In this document: positions 11,718 to 23,101 of the stretch, in pieces
Position numbering within the stretch: the first letter of the stretch is position 1
Layout of the letters: every line of letters starts with the position of its first letter
The notes under the pieces: model-generated
Seen by the model: the letters and a program-made list of their open reading frames with translations, nothing else
The model's database searches: none
Told to the model about the DNA's origin: nothing
Translations under genes and position numbers: made by a program
Source of the DNA: Moniliophthora roreri
Taxonomy: Eukaryota; Basidiomycota; Agaricomycetes; Agaricales; Marasmiaceae
Reading direction: 5' to 3'
Assembly (NCBI GenBank): GCA_001466705.2
Contig: LATX02000250.1
Location: forward strand, 62,001-126,000
DNA length: 64,000 bases

Positions 11718-12929
11718 ATGACTGCAGCTGCCCCCGCTGTACCACAGTGCAAGAATGAAGATACCCCTAGAATTGAAACCAAATCCAAGCATGGGAAGCG
11801 GTTAGCGATGGCGGCAGATATCTCCATGACGGTACTCACGTCGTTGAAGGAGGCTTCATTGTCGGCGCCGATACCTTATGTCGGGATCGCATGTGCTTTG
11901 GCCCTGGAAATTGCTACAGCTGCTCAGGTGAGTTTGACTTGCTTCATCGTAAAACGTGTAACCGGTGTCTAATGAGTGGTGTATCAGGGCGCAAACGATA
12001 ACAAAGATGCATTCAAAAGACTAGCATACGATTCATGCTCGCTAGTAATGCAGATAAAAACGGTGTGCGAGGATCTCTCGACGGCCAAGGAAAAATGGAT
12101 ACCGGAAAAGGGTGGGGTGGATGAAAAAGGGGCACAGGATCAATGCGATGCAATGCTGTCTCCGATGCTGCACAAACATTTGGAAGTACTTAAAGAGTGC
12201 GCTTCATCCCCCCCAAGTACATATATCATTTCTTATCGCTCATCTCGCCCTCGTTCATAATAGAACACTCACCGAAATTCGAGATTTTGCAAAACACCGC
12301 GCGAACAGGGGTTATTGGAAACGTTACTTTGCTAGTAAATCAGACCTGGGGAAGATACAAGAATTCCGCGAGCGTGTCCGGCAGGCATTAGACGTCTTTG
12401 GAGTACGTTGTCCTGTCCTGTTCTTTCCTCGTTCACATGGCATCTGCTGACCCGAGGTAAAAACCCACTTAGATCCAGTCGCATATCACTGTTCGGGAAA
12501 CTATGGACCGTATCGCTCATCGACAAGAGTCAATTCACGATGAATTGAAGAATTGGGGCAGTGTACGACGAGATAGCCCTGAACCGATTTCTCCGGTTGA
12601 TGATGAGAAGGCTAAGAATCCTTTCGCTAGGGCTTCCTCCACAGAGCCGTCTCCGCCAAGTCCAGATTCAACCTCGCCGGTATCCTTTGAAGATGCATTC
12701 AAAGGCTTGCTAGCGTCTGGTACTATCCACGGCACTGTCACCTTCAACAATATCAAGGGCGATAGTAATGTTACAACTAACAATGTCAATAACTCGTCGA
12801 CGAATTGTGGAAATGTGTATTATCACACGAGCTTTCATCCCCTAGGTTCGTACGGTAAAGGTATGTGTTGTCTATTGTCTACAAGTTTCTCGATTCGCAA
12901 GCTAATATTGCCGCTTACTAGCCTGGTGA
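11718..12929 (+). CDS. HeLo/MLKL-N-terminal-like protein with N-rich C-terminal motif (copy 2)
   Basis: Five exons (11,718-11,927; 11,988-12,196; 12,264-12,402; 12,473-12,860; 12,922-12,929) give 317 residues. The first helix region reads LTSLKEASLSAPIPYVG, close to the same segment of the 3.4 kb gene. The core helix pair reads KETLTEIRDFAKHRANRGYW ... IQEFRERVRQALDVFG and is followed by an amphipathic stretch (VRETMDRIAHRQESIHDELK). A Ser/Pro-rich linker leads to the tail GDSNVTTNNVNNSSTNCGNV at residues about 285-305. Splice phases 0, 2 and 0 match its relatives. A last mini-exon adds Ala-Trp before the stop; if it is not spliced, the frame instead runs to 12,937. A membrane-targeting, cell-death-like role is inferred from domain resemblance only. 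Confidence 0.72.
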
Positions 12930-13586
12930 TGCCATAGTATGAATATTTATTCAATATGTTGGATTTCAAAGTAATCGCGGCTGTCGTCATGTATGTAGCT
13001 TCTTATGCTGTATGTCATTTTATATTGTACCTTGGACAAAAAAAGGATTGTTCTTTTGCAGCAGGAGGTGCGACTTTTGGCGGCGGAACCCCCACAGCGC
13101 GATTCGGCTCTCTCGACGGCAAAGCTATCCCTTGAAATGCAAAACTCGAGTTCTTGATTAGCCCGCTTTCGTGAAAGATCTACCTCGTACTAGTAGATGC
13201 CCGTCGTTACTGGGACTTTTTTTCTTTTTTTTTTTTTTTTTCGCACGTACATAGTGAGACTACCTGGAACTTCTCCCTTTTGGTGTGACGAGGTCCTTTT
13301 GCAACCTGTTCCCCGACAAGGCGGACAAAAGATCGGGAGCTACCAAGGCCGCCCAAAGGGGCCTAATCCGAATCGGTCGGTATTAGTTTTTCGTTAACGT
13401 TATGAAATTGCTATGCGTCTTGTGACTTCCCGAAGGAGTTGCATTTATACAGTGGCTGACGCCCAACTTCCCGAAACATGGGGATGGTGACGAGGTTTCT
13501 TTTTCTATAAAGTAACCTTGGCCTATGCACCCTGTCGCCTCTTTTGATGTTCACCTCCTCTCTTTTCTAATTGCTTTGTATCGCCC
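12930..13586. other. Intergenic with poly-T tract
   Basis: There is no gene. A near-pure T run lies at about 13,217-13,241. The last 100 bases are the promoter and leader of the DUF6534 gene starting at 13,587. Confidence 0.5.
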
Positions 13587-15366
13587 ATGGACGTTCCGAA
13601 GACCCTAGGCGCTCTATTGATTGGCGCTCTTTTTGCTTCTCTGTACGTGACCACTGTGCTTCTCTTCGTTTTTTGCTAGACGAGTAGAAATAGATGTTCC
13701 GGCGGTGTTGTTATTCAAACACTGCTCTATCTTAAACTCTACCCATCCGACTCTCCGAGCCTAAAATCTCTGGTTCGTTCTCACACAAGCTATTCCAGCG
13801 TCACAAAATCTCATTTCCAAATCACGTTTTTGCAGGTGCTCATCATTTGGTCTGTCCATTCCTCCCGTCACGTATCCGAACTACGTCCAACATCACCCTA
13901 CGTAGGCTTCTCGACACATTTCATACGGCTTTCATATGGGGAGCGCTGTGGGAGTATCTAGTGGATTTCTACGGAAAACCGGACCTTATTGATCGGATCT
14001 CGTGGTGAGTTGTTCTACCATTCACATTCAAGGCATTATTTTAACCTCAATCAACGTATGGACAGGACTCTAGCTGTACGTCTTCCCACCCCTCTCCCAC
14101 GCGACATCGGTTCACTCAAAAGACACTTGCCGTTAGATGAGCATTGTGTTCACGGTGAGGGCATTTTTTTGACAGCTGAAACGGTTCCCATTATTCATTG
14201 TAATCACTGGTCAGGCGATACTCACTTTCTGCACCCACTGGTGAGCATCAGTCTAGCCTTTTCATCTGCCGCTTTGCAATCACTCAACGTTTCAAATTAT
14301 TGTATAGCTTCTTTGCACATCGCATTTTGAAACGTAGGTCTCCTCCACTCAGCTGCCATCTTTGTTTGTGGCGTATTGGTTATTGGAATAATCTCATCAT
14401 AACATTGTTCTCCCACAGTAAGCAAAAAAAATTGGTGGCTGACGGCACCTATAGTGAGTGTGATGGGTTGATATTTTTATGCTTCTTGCAAAACTCATTC
14501 TACTTTGCTAAGTTTGTCCTGGCTGTTTTACGATTGAGTATGTCTTTTTACGTCTCGCGAACTATCAGTTATATTCTGATCATCACCCGATCCCGTCAAG
14601 CGTCTGCATCAGGTGAGGAGGATAGTTTGCCAATTCGTTAATTGACATTTTTTAACCGCTCCCTCCCCTCCCTTCAGGCACAACAGCGCAAATGTGCGGC
14701 TTTTTTTGTTCTGACCGTTACATTGTACTTAATTCGCATGGGCTTTTTCCAGGCTGAAACTCCAGTCATTTGCAAAATTCAGGGATGAGGTCCATGTAAG
14801 CCAGAGTATAACGTCTCGCTGTCCTTGGGGTTATACTAACCCGCGATATTTAGTGGTTATTCACACTCGGACTGGCCTTATCGTGTATGGTCGATATCTT
14901 AATCACTGGATCTCTCTTTTTCTTGCTTCAGACAAGTCGGGGCGATGCAGGAAAGTGAGTTACTATTCCCTGTTGCGTATGAAACGAAGAAGCTCACCAT
15001 CTGGGTTTTAGTCTGAATGTCGTTATTGATACTCTTATTCTCTATACATTCGAGACGGGCTCCATCACAGCGTAAGTTTCTTCTCTCTCCAAGGTTCTCT
15101 CTCTCCTCGTAGTGATTGAAAGCATTATAGTGCCGCTACCATAGTATCGATGATATGTGTCAGTATTTTTTCACTCTCAGTTCCTTGGCTGCTGCACACG
15201 CTCACAACATTATCATCTTCTCAGTGGATAGCCATGCCAACGAATCTTATATTCATGGGATTGCATTTCGTGATTGGCAAATGTGAGTCCATGATTGTAC
15301 ATGTTCCTCGTCGCAACTGACCGGCGAGATGACCCAGTATACGCTAATTCATTCCTGGTAACGTGA
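13587..15366 (+). CDS. DUF6534-type seven-transmembrane protein (copy 1)
   Basis: About 18 short exons reconstruct a typical agaricomycete DUF6534 membrane protein. The N-terminus is KTLGALLIGALFASL, and loop 1 has QTLLYLKLYPSDSPSLKSL. Further membrane segments read LIIWLLDTFHTAFIWGALW, MSIVFTAILTFCTHCFFAHR, WLFTLGLALSCMVDILITGS and NLIFMGLHFVIGK. The segment VIDTLILYTFETGSIT is the family's most conserved loop. The function of the family is unknown. Exons of only 10 nt (14,066-14,075) and 18 nt (14,137-14,154) are needed, and the two other copies have the same sizes. The protein stops right after YANSFLVT, without the usual cytoplasmic tail (NxRK and beyond). An alternative splice at 15,363 would add only about ten residues. 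Confidence 0.82.
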
Positions 15367-16327
15367 GTACACTTGATCATGGGCTTGGCGTTTCCCCGGC
15401 CGCCGTCTCACTTTTTTTTTTCTTTTTTTTTTTTTTTTTTTTTTGGTAGTATTATCCCACGTTTTGCACTTGTGTCGCTAATAAAAAAGTCGTCATAGCC
15501 AAATCATCCAAAAGCGAATGAGGTGAGGACTTGAAAACTTTTTTTGCTCACTGCTTTTTTTTTTTTTTTTTTACCGGTGCTAATAGTCACATAGCTTCAG
15601 ATCAATGTGGAACGCAGTGTGCAATATACGACTGATTACAACGTTGCGCTACCAGAACGATCGCATCTTGATTCTCGGCGGACGTCGCACTATTGAAAAC
15701 GAAACGGGGCATATCTTTTGTGTGTGTCGTAGGCGTGTGTATTGATATTCTTGTTTCTTGTATATTATTGGGGGGAGGGGCCGATCGAGTATGATTCGCA
15801 GGATGGGATTAAACAACACACTACAGTAAATATGATAGGTGCGCAATAGTGGTCGTTACATAGAGCTTAAATAATACACAGTAAGAAGTTTCTCCGAATT
15901 TAGTGTGTGTGTGTGTGCGTGTGTGAAAAAGTTCCAAAGTATCAAAAGGTATAGTACAGCTGCCAAAGACTGCATGGTATGTAGCATACAGCAAACCGTA
16001 CAGCACTGTCAGCTAGATCAGGCTCCACTGATACTATATTCGGTGGTCCTCTCTACTTGAATAGCCACCTATTGCCGAAACGAACGGGGGGAGGTCAATA
16101 CAAATTATCGGGTCATGATGAGAGTAAACACGGTATTTACCGTACCGCTTTTCAACTCTGGGCTAGCGTGCTGGCTCAAATCGTGTGGCATATCCGCCAG
16201 AACTATCGGAGTGTTAGGCTGGGAGCCGTTCAAGAAGCGGAACCGCTTTCGTCGATTTAACCTATTGTGGGAAACAGACCAGTGCTCAGAAAGGGGGGGA
16301 ATCAATCAGAACGTGATTAGGGACGCC
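15367..16327. other. Region between convergent DUF6534 genes, with simple repeats
   Basis: No gene is supported. It holds two long T runs (about 15,411-15,444 and 15,558-15,581) and a short GT repeat (about 15,903-15,925). Confidence 0.5.
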
Positions 16328-17957
16328 CTACGTGACGACTAAGGAGATAGCATATGCTGGGGGGGTCGGTGTGTCAGATAGACAGGCGAAATTTGAGACG
16401 GTCACGACGTACTTTTGCTGATGATAAAATGCAGTCCCATGAATATAAGATTTGTTGGCATAGCCAACCACTGTTTCGGGAATTTTTTAGTGCCCTATTT
16501 CAAGGATTATGGATGGGCGCTTACACATATCATCGACGCTACGGCAATAGCACTGTGAACAGAGCAAGGTTAGTTGAAACATGAACGGACATGGTACCGA
16601 TTATTTCGCCAACTTGCCATGTCAGAGCGCCGTTCTCAAATGTATAGAGCATTAAAGTGTCTATAACGTGATTTAAACTGGACCATCGGGGATCAGAGGC
16701 GAGTAAGGGAGTGTTCGGGAATCTTGGGCGCGTACCTGGAAGTATCCTGTTGGCTGTCATACAACAACCAACATAACAGACCAGTATTGAGGACATCCAG
16801 TATGCTGGAGAGAGCAAGTCCTAGAGTAAAAGACCACTGTCGGGTGGAGCAAATGATATTGATGAACGGAATGAAGTTTTTTCCCAGCAAGTACTGGAAA
16901 TCCATACCTTTGATGCCTCCATAAACATCGAGAACGACCGGAATCGGATCCTGCGGAGAGGTCGTCAGGGTAGTGACACTAGATCTACATACTCGCATGC
17001 TTACATGGCCTCTGTCGTGACTGGATAGATCGATATGAATTAACCTCGGGCTGTCAGAATGCCGAAGGAGAACAATGCTCACTGATGGCGGCACCTTAGA
17101 CAGGTGGAATGTGAACAAAGTGTGAGATACACTCATAGTTAAAAACTCACAAGTTCGAAGGATGACAAGAAAAGCCTGCAATTATAACGTGAGGTATGTT
17201 TGCTAATGAGAGCATCGGGGGGCATACCAGAGGTAATGCAATATACCATGCATTGTGGCTGACTGTAGACCGTTGGTTAGCGCCCTCAGGCAAGGTAGAC
17301 AGAACGTACGCCTATAAATCCGATGAATCAAGAAACTGGGGAAATTTCAGGCGCTGCACGCTAGCTTATAATGATAGTCACATACCAGTGTACTAGTAGA
17401 GTCGTGATTGCCTGTGGATAAGACATATGAGTTCGCGGTTTGGCACGATAGTAGAGTAGAATTACGGTAAAAGCTATGCTCAACTGTCGAGTCGTGAGTT
17501 AACGGCGTGGTCATGTGCAAGGAGGTACGAACGGCAAGGCTTCTGTATAACACAAAACGGTTCACTGTCCGTCTTTAATATCAATAGATGAATTCTCTTA
17601 CTTTGGAATATAGTCGGCCTCCTTCTCATCTCCAGCGTGATCTATGAGGTATTCCCAGAGGGCAACGGTCACTGAGATGATGTGAGAGGCGTCGAGCAGC
17701 CATATAAGCAGAACCTGATCAGCGTGTCAGTCTTTCGGAAACCTGCCGACAGAGAGGGGGGTTACGAACCAAGATCTTGAAAATAGGTCGATCCTTGGGA
17801 TATAGTTTCACATAAGACATACACTGAGAGTTGAGGATCCCAGTGAAGCTAGGACAAAAGTCAGCAAGAAGATTGGATCGCGGGGTCCAGAGACTCACCC
17901 AGCTGCAATCATTGCGCCGATGAGGAGCGCACCAAAGGTTCTGGGGCCGTCAGTCAT
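16328..17957 (-). CDS. DUF6534-type seven-transmembrane protein (copy 2)
   Basis: The start at 17,957 gives TFGALLIGAMIAAG. Then follow SYVKLYPKDRPIFKIL, LLIWLLDASHIISVTVALWE, LSIAFTAITTLLVH, FTLGLALSSILDVLNTGLL, HVIDTLMLYTFENGALT and NLIFMGLHFIISK. The same 10-nt (17,533-17,542) and 18-nt (17,466-17,483) exons are present as in copies 1 and 3. The intron at 16,617-16,553 has a GC donor (GCAAGT). The segment between AFLVILRT and WSFTLG is hard to splice without a stop (about 17,130-16,860), so a lesion there is possible. The protein ends ...ISLVVT and, like copy 1, lacks the tail. It is convergent with copy 1 and divergent from the ISWI gene. Confidence 0.75.
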
Positions 17958-18450
17958 GAGGGAAGGAGGGTAATTCCAGCGAATTAGGACACAAAAAGGA
18001 GCGAAGATAAATATTTAAAGGATAGAGGGGCCGAAGGGCGAAGGAATGAAAGGAATGTCACTGCCTGAGAAACGTTAGGGCAATCATATAGCTATATAAG
18101 TGGCTCAGCGGGCAGCAGGAATCGAAGAAGAAAGCGGCATGTCTGGAAGTTGGCAAAGAACGCTTCAGGATCATTCTTGTTTTGGCAGCTCGAATGGTGA
18201 AGAAGTCAGGAATTATGAATTTCACGGGAGTCGTTTACGCGACGCATGCGGGTAATCTTGTGATGGAACAAGATTCAATGGAGTGTCATCAAGTATATAG
18301 ACGCGAAAGAGACGCGGAGACGACTGACGCGGGGAGGTGCGGCCCTGCGGCGAGTCATCAGCAAACCGAAATCATGGGTGTTTTGTTGAGATCGCGTTCT
18401 GTCACAACTGTCACAGTCCTGTGACATTCCAGGGTTCTTCTGCAACCACA
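17958..18450. promoter_or_regulatory. Shared promoter region of DUF6534 copy 2 and ISWI
   Basis: These 493 bases separate two divergent starts (17,957 minus and 18,451 plus). No gene is visible. The region must contain both promoters; no specific site can be named with confidence. Confidence 0.45.
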
Positions 18451-21400
18451 ATGAGCGTAAGCAATGATTCCTTTTGTCGACCCTTTCTGTCTTCTCAAAT
18501 ATTTTCGATTTTTTAGACTTTTACGACTGTTGGGCCAGATGAAGATATCCTGAGCGATGTCGTGCCAAGTAATATCGTTTCTCGCCAGGTAAATTGTCTT
18601 TTAACACTTTCGGGCGGAGACAGCTTGCTGAATCTAGTTGTCTTCAGCCAAGCCAGGGAGCTGACGGGGAGAGCGAAATGGATGTTATGGAGGAGGATGA
18701 ACTGGCTGGCGAGGAAGAGGTGCGCCCAAATACCCTAATTTTCTCTGGCGAGAACTAATGGGCATGCTCGTGTCCAGGTCTCGGGGAAGGCACAGAATGA
18801 CGCGAAAAGACGGCAGAAAAAGGAAAAGAGGAAGGCTGCCGAGGGTCAACTACAAATGAAACGTCAGGAAATGGACAAAGCCAAGGTTCGGAAACCACCT
18901 GTCTGCACGCAGCACGTTCTCTGACATCCGAGTTCAGATTGCAGACGCGGTCAAGCGATACTCTTACCTCCTCGGGCAAACGGAGCTCTTTAAACATTTT
19001 GTGGACATTAAAGTTCGTGTCACTCGTGTGTCGGAAACAAGCTTTTGCTCATGGTTCAGAACAGCGAGCGAGAGATCCCGAATATGCTGCCTTGTTGGAT
19101 TCTCAACCTAAACCTAAAGGACGTGGAAGGAAGAAGGCCGCGTACGTGGTGTCATTTCTTACGTCGAACAACGCTGACGAACCATCTCCAGTGACAACAG
19201 TACACGTCATCGGCGTTCGGAAAAAGAGGAAGATGAGGAGCTGCTCAAGGACGGAGAAGCGGCGGCTGACGGTAATGACCAACCTTTCGTGTTCGACGAA
19301 TCACCCGGTTGTGAGTATCGTCTTGCTTTTACCCGAGTTTCGCTCAATACTGCCCGTAGATATCAATGGTACAATGAGAGCATACCAGCTTCAAGGGCTG
19401 AACTGGATGGTTGCGTTGCACCACAATGGTCTAAATGGTATCCTTGCAGACGAAATGGTATGCACCTTTGTCATCACGATGACGCTCCTGAGCTCATAGC
19501 AAACTTTAGGGTCTCGGAAAAACGCTCCAAACTATATCCTTCCTCGCTTACCTCAAACACTATCGAGAAATCAATGGACCGCACCTTATCATTGTTCCCA
19601 AGTCTACACTTCAGAATTGGCGTCGTGAATTCGAAAAGTGGACGCCGGACTTCAAGGTGGTGGTTCTGACTGGCACAGCGGAAGAGCGTCAGACCATCAT
19701 TCAGGAACAGCTCATGACGCAGGACTTTGAAGTTTGTATCACCTCGTACGAGATATGTCTCATAGAGAAGGCCACCTTCAAAAAGTTCTCTTTTGAGTAC
19801 ATCGTCATCGACGAGGCGCACCGAATCAAGAACGTCGACTCGATCCTCTCCCAGGTTGTTCGAGCGTTCATGTCCCGCGGCCGACTCCTCATCACTGGAA
19901 CACCACTTCAGAATAACCTGCAAGAACTGTTCTCGCTCCTCAACTTTATTTGTCCCGAGATCTTCTCGAATTATGAGGATTTGGATAGTTTCTTGCACAA
20001 GGATGAGGCGGATCAGGAAGCGGAAGAGGAGAAGAGTAAGAAGGTTGTCGAGGCTCTTCATAAGATCCTGAGACCATTCTTGTTGCGACGGGTGAAGGCA
20101 GACGTGGAGAAGAACTTGCTTCCAAGTAAGCCCGATCCTACGCTACTAGCGATATAACTAACTGACTGCTACCTTCACAGAGAAGGAAATCAACATCTAT
20201 GTTGGTCTCACGGAGATGCAGAGGAAGTGGTATCGCTCGGTTTTAGAGAAGGATATCGATGCCGTGAACGGTATGGTGCCTATTTCTTGGAACGGAATAA
20301 CACGCTCATGCTTCGCAAGGATTGACTGGCAAGAAGGAGGGAAAGACACGTCTCATGAACATGGTCATGCAGGTAAGCCCTTTTTACATTACTATCGCCT
20401 GCCTGTAGCTAATCTCGTTCTACAGCTACGCAAAGTTACATGTCATCCTTACTTGTTCGATGGTGCCGAACCAGGTCCACCATATACTACCGATGAGCAT
20501 CTCATCGAGAACTCTGGCAAAATGCTAGTATTAGACAGGCTCCTCAAGTCCATGAAGGCTAAAGGATCAAGGGTCCTCATCTTCAGCCAGATGAGTCGGG
20601 TTCTCGACATTCTCGAGGACTACTGCTTGTTCAGAGGCTACAGTGTGTCTTCTTTCAACTCTTGTCATGCTCCGAATCATCACTAATGTGTACCTTGCAG
20701 AGTATTGCCGTATCGACGGTAGCACCGCTCATGATGATCGAATTCTCGCTATTGATGAGTACAACAAGCCTGATAGCGAGAAGTTCATCTTCCTGTTGAC
20801 CACCCGTGCTGGAGGCCTCGGTATCAACCTGACTACTGCTGATGTCGTCGTGCTGTATGATAGTGACTGGTAAGTATTCTTGGTCATGTAGAGTCGGGCA
20901 TATACCCATGCTCCTGTGCAGGAACCCTCAAGCCGATCTGCAAGCCATGGACCGTGCTCATCGTATTGGGCAGACCAAACAGGTCTACGTGTTCCGCTTT
21001 ATCACTGAAGGAAGTGTGGAGGAGCGAATGTTAGAGCGGGCCGCACAGAAGCTGAGGTTGGATCAACTCGTTATTCAGCAAGGAAGGACACAGCAGACGA
21101 AAGGTATGCTCGCGTATTGTTAGAGTTGAACAATGCAACTGACACGGGGTATCATGTAGCGGCCAACAAGGAAGAACTACTCGAAATGATCACCCATGGA
21201 GCCGAGAAGATCATCAACTCTTCCGATGAGTCAGTCCCGTTCATAGAACGATCCGATTGTCATTTGCTAACACCATCTCAGGCTTGTCGTCAATGATGAC
21301 ATTGATGAGATTATCGCCCGTGGCGAGGAGCGTACTAGCGAGCTCAATAGCAAGTACCAGGACCTCACGTTCGAAGACTTGAACAACTTCAAATCGGATG

Positions 21401-22877
21401 CCTCCGTACAACAGTGGGAGGGCGAGGATTTCAGGAGTGGAGTACGTGTTATGATCCTTTTAGTAGGAACCCATGTTGACAGCAGCACAGAAAAAACCGC
21501 TCAACTTCAACCTACTCTCACTCTCTAAACGAGAACGCAAGTCGAATTATTCCGTCGATAACTACTTTAAGGATACACTACGTGCGGGGCCGTCGAAACC
21601 CGACAAAGGCCCTAAACTACCCAAGGCTCCGAAGCAGATCACTATGTATGTCGTTTCATTTCGCTTCATGTCCGCCAGGTTCTAAAATGTTGCATATCCG
21701 TAGTCAAGACTTCCAGTTCTTCCCTCCCGAATTGGCTGCCTTGCAAGAACGAGAGCTGGCCGTGCATAAGGTACAAGATATCGCCTTCACGATCGTTTGC
21801 ATCTTCTGACACGAACTTCATTGTAGAGGCTCAATGGTATCACCGCGACGCTACGAGAGGCAGGACCGGACGACACTCCAGAGTCCCTGGAAGCAGAACG
21901 TGCCGCTGCTCAGGAGTTCATAGACAATGGCGCGTATACTTTCCCTATCCCGGTTATGCGATACTGACACACAGCTCAGCTGAACCTTTGACTGAGGAGG
22001 AAGCCGCCCAAAAGGAAGCGTGCATCGATGAAGGCTTCCCTGACTGGAGCAGGCGTGACTTCCAGCAGTTCGTCAAGGGTTTGGAGGCTTATGGCTGGTA
22101 ATAATTGTCCCTCTCGCTCGTGAGGTATTTGGGCTGAATGCATCCCAGGGGTCAAGACTTTGAAGTCTACGCAGCGGATATCCAAGATAAGACACCTGAA
22201 GAAGTCGAAAGGTATTACCGTGTCTTTTCGAAGAAATGGAAAACACTAGCAGGTATGCTATTCATTTTGGTTCAGCTATCGATGTGCTCATCAATTTTCT
22301 TGTTTCCTAGAGTACCCGAGAATTGAGGCCCGAATTGCTGAAGGTGAAGCGAAGCGGAATAAGCGGGATAACCTCGAGAACCTTCTGGAACAGAAGATCC
22401 AGTCTGTTCAACATCCAATGCAGGAACTGGAGCTCAACTATCCGACAACCAAGGGGAAGGTCTACAGCGAGGAGGAGGACCGATACCTACTATGTCGACT
22501 ATATCACTATGGGATGCAGGCCGAAGATGTATACGAGCGGATCAAGAAGGACATCACTGAGTTCCCTGTGTTCCGCTTCGATTGGTTCTTCAAAAGCAGG
22601 TCACCACAGGAACTGCAGAGGCGGTGCAACACGTTGCTGGGGATGATCGAGAAGGAGGCCGAGGCGAAGCAGCAGGAGGAGATGAAAAACAAAGGTGGCT
22701 CAAAGGGAAAGGTATGTATGCTTGAATAGTCTCTTATGGCGCCGTTGCTGACCCGGTTTACAGAAACGAGGCATAGAAGAAGTTCAAAAGGCTGACAAGA
22801 AGGAATCACGCCCATCCACACCTACAAATGGATCTGCAGCATCTGCCAAACGGCCTGCGAAGAAGAAAAAGACATAG
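18451..22877 (+). CDS. ISWI-family chromatin-remodelling ATPase
   Basis: A multi-exon gene of roughly 1,100 codons. The first exon is only ATG AGC, followed by [14 protein letters not shown]. The N-terminal region has the ISWI hallmark [15 protein letters not shown]. The SNF2 ATPase follows: [20 protein letters not shown] (motif I, split by an intron), [11 protein letters not shown] (motif II), [20 protein letters not shown] (motif III) and [17 protein letters not shown] ... [12 protein letters not shown] (motifs V and VI). The C-terminus has HAND, SANT ([17 protein letters not shown]) and SLIDE ([19 protein letters not shown]) domains, then a basic end KRPAKKKKT. It slides and spaces nucleosomes in the nucleus. 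All motifs are intact. It is convergent with DUF6534 copy 3, 224 bp away. Confidence 0.96.
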
Positions 22878-23101
22878 TGCACCTTGTAGACCTTCCCTGA
22901 CAGGCGCTATCGCCAATGTAACTTATTCATCTTCATGGCGAGCTGTATCACCACCCATTGTAGCATGCTAAGATAGGTTTGGATCTGCGTAATATAGATG
23001 TTCTAGTACATTATATGGGGAATATTGCCAGATATTCCAGGTATCCTGCGCATTATTAGTGACTAGGTTATGAAGATCTTGAAGGGAAGGGTAAAGTCGT
23101 A

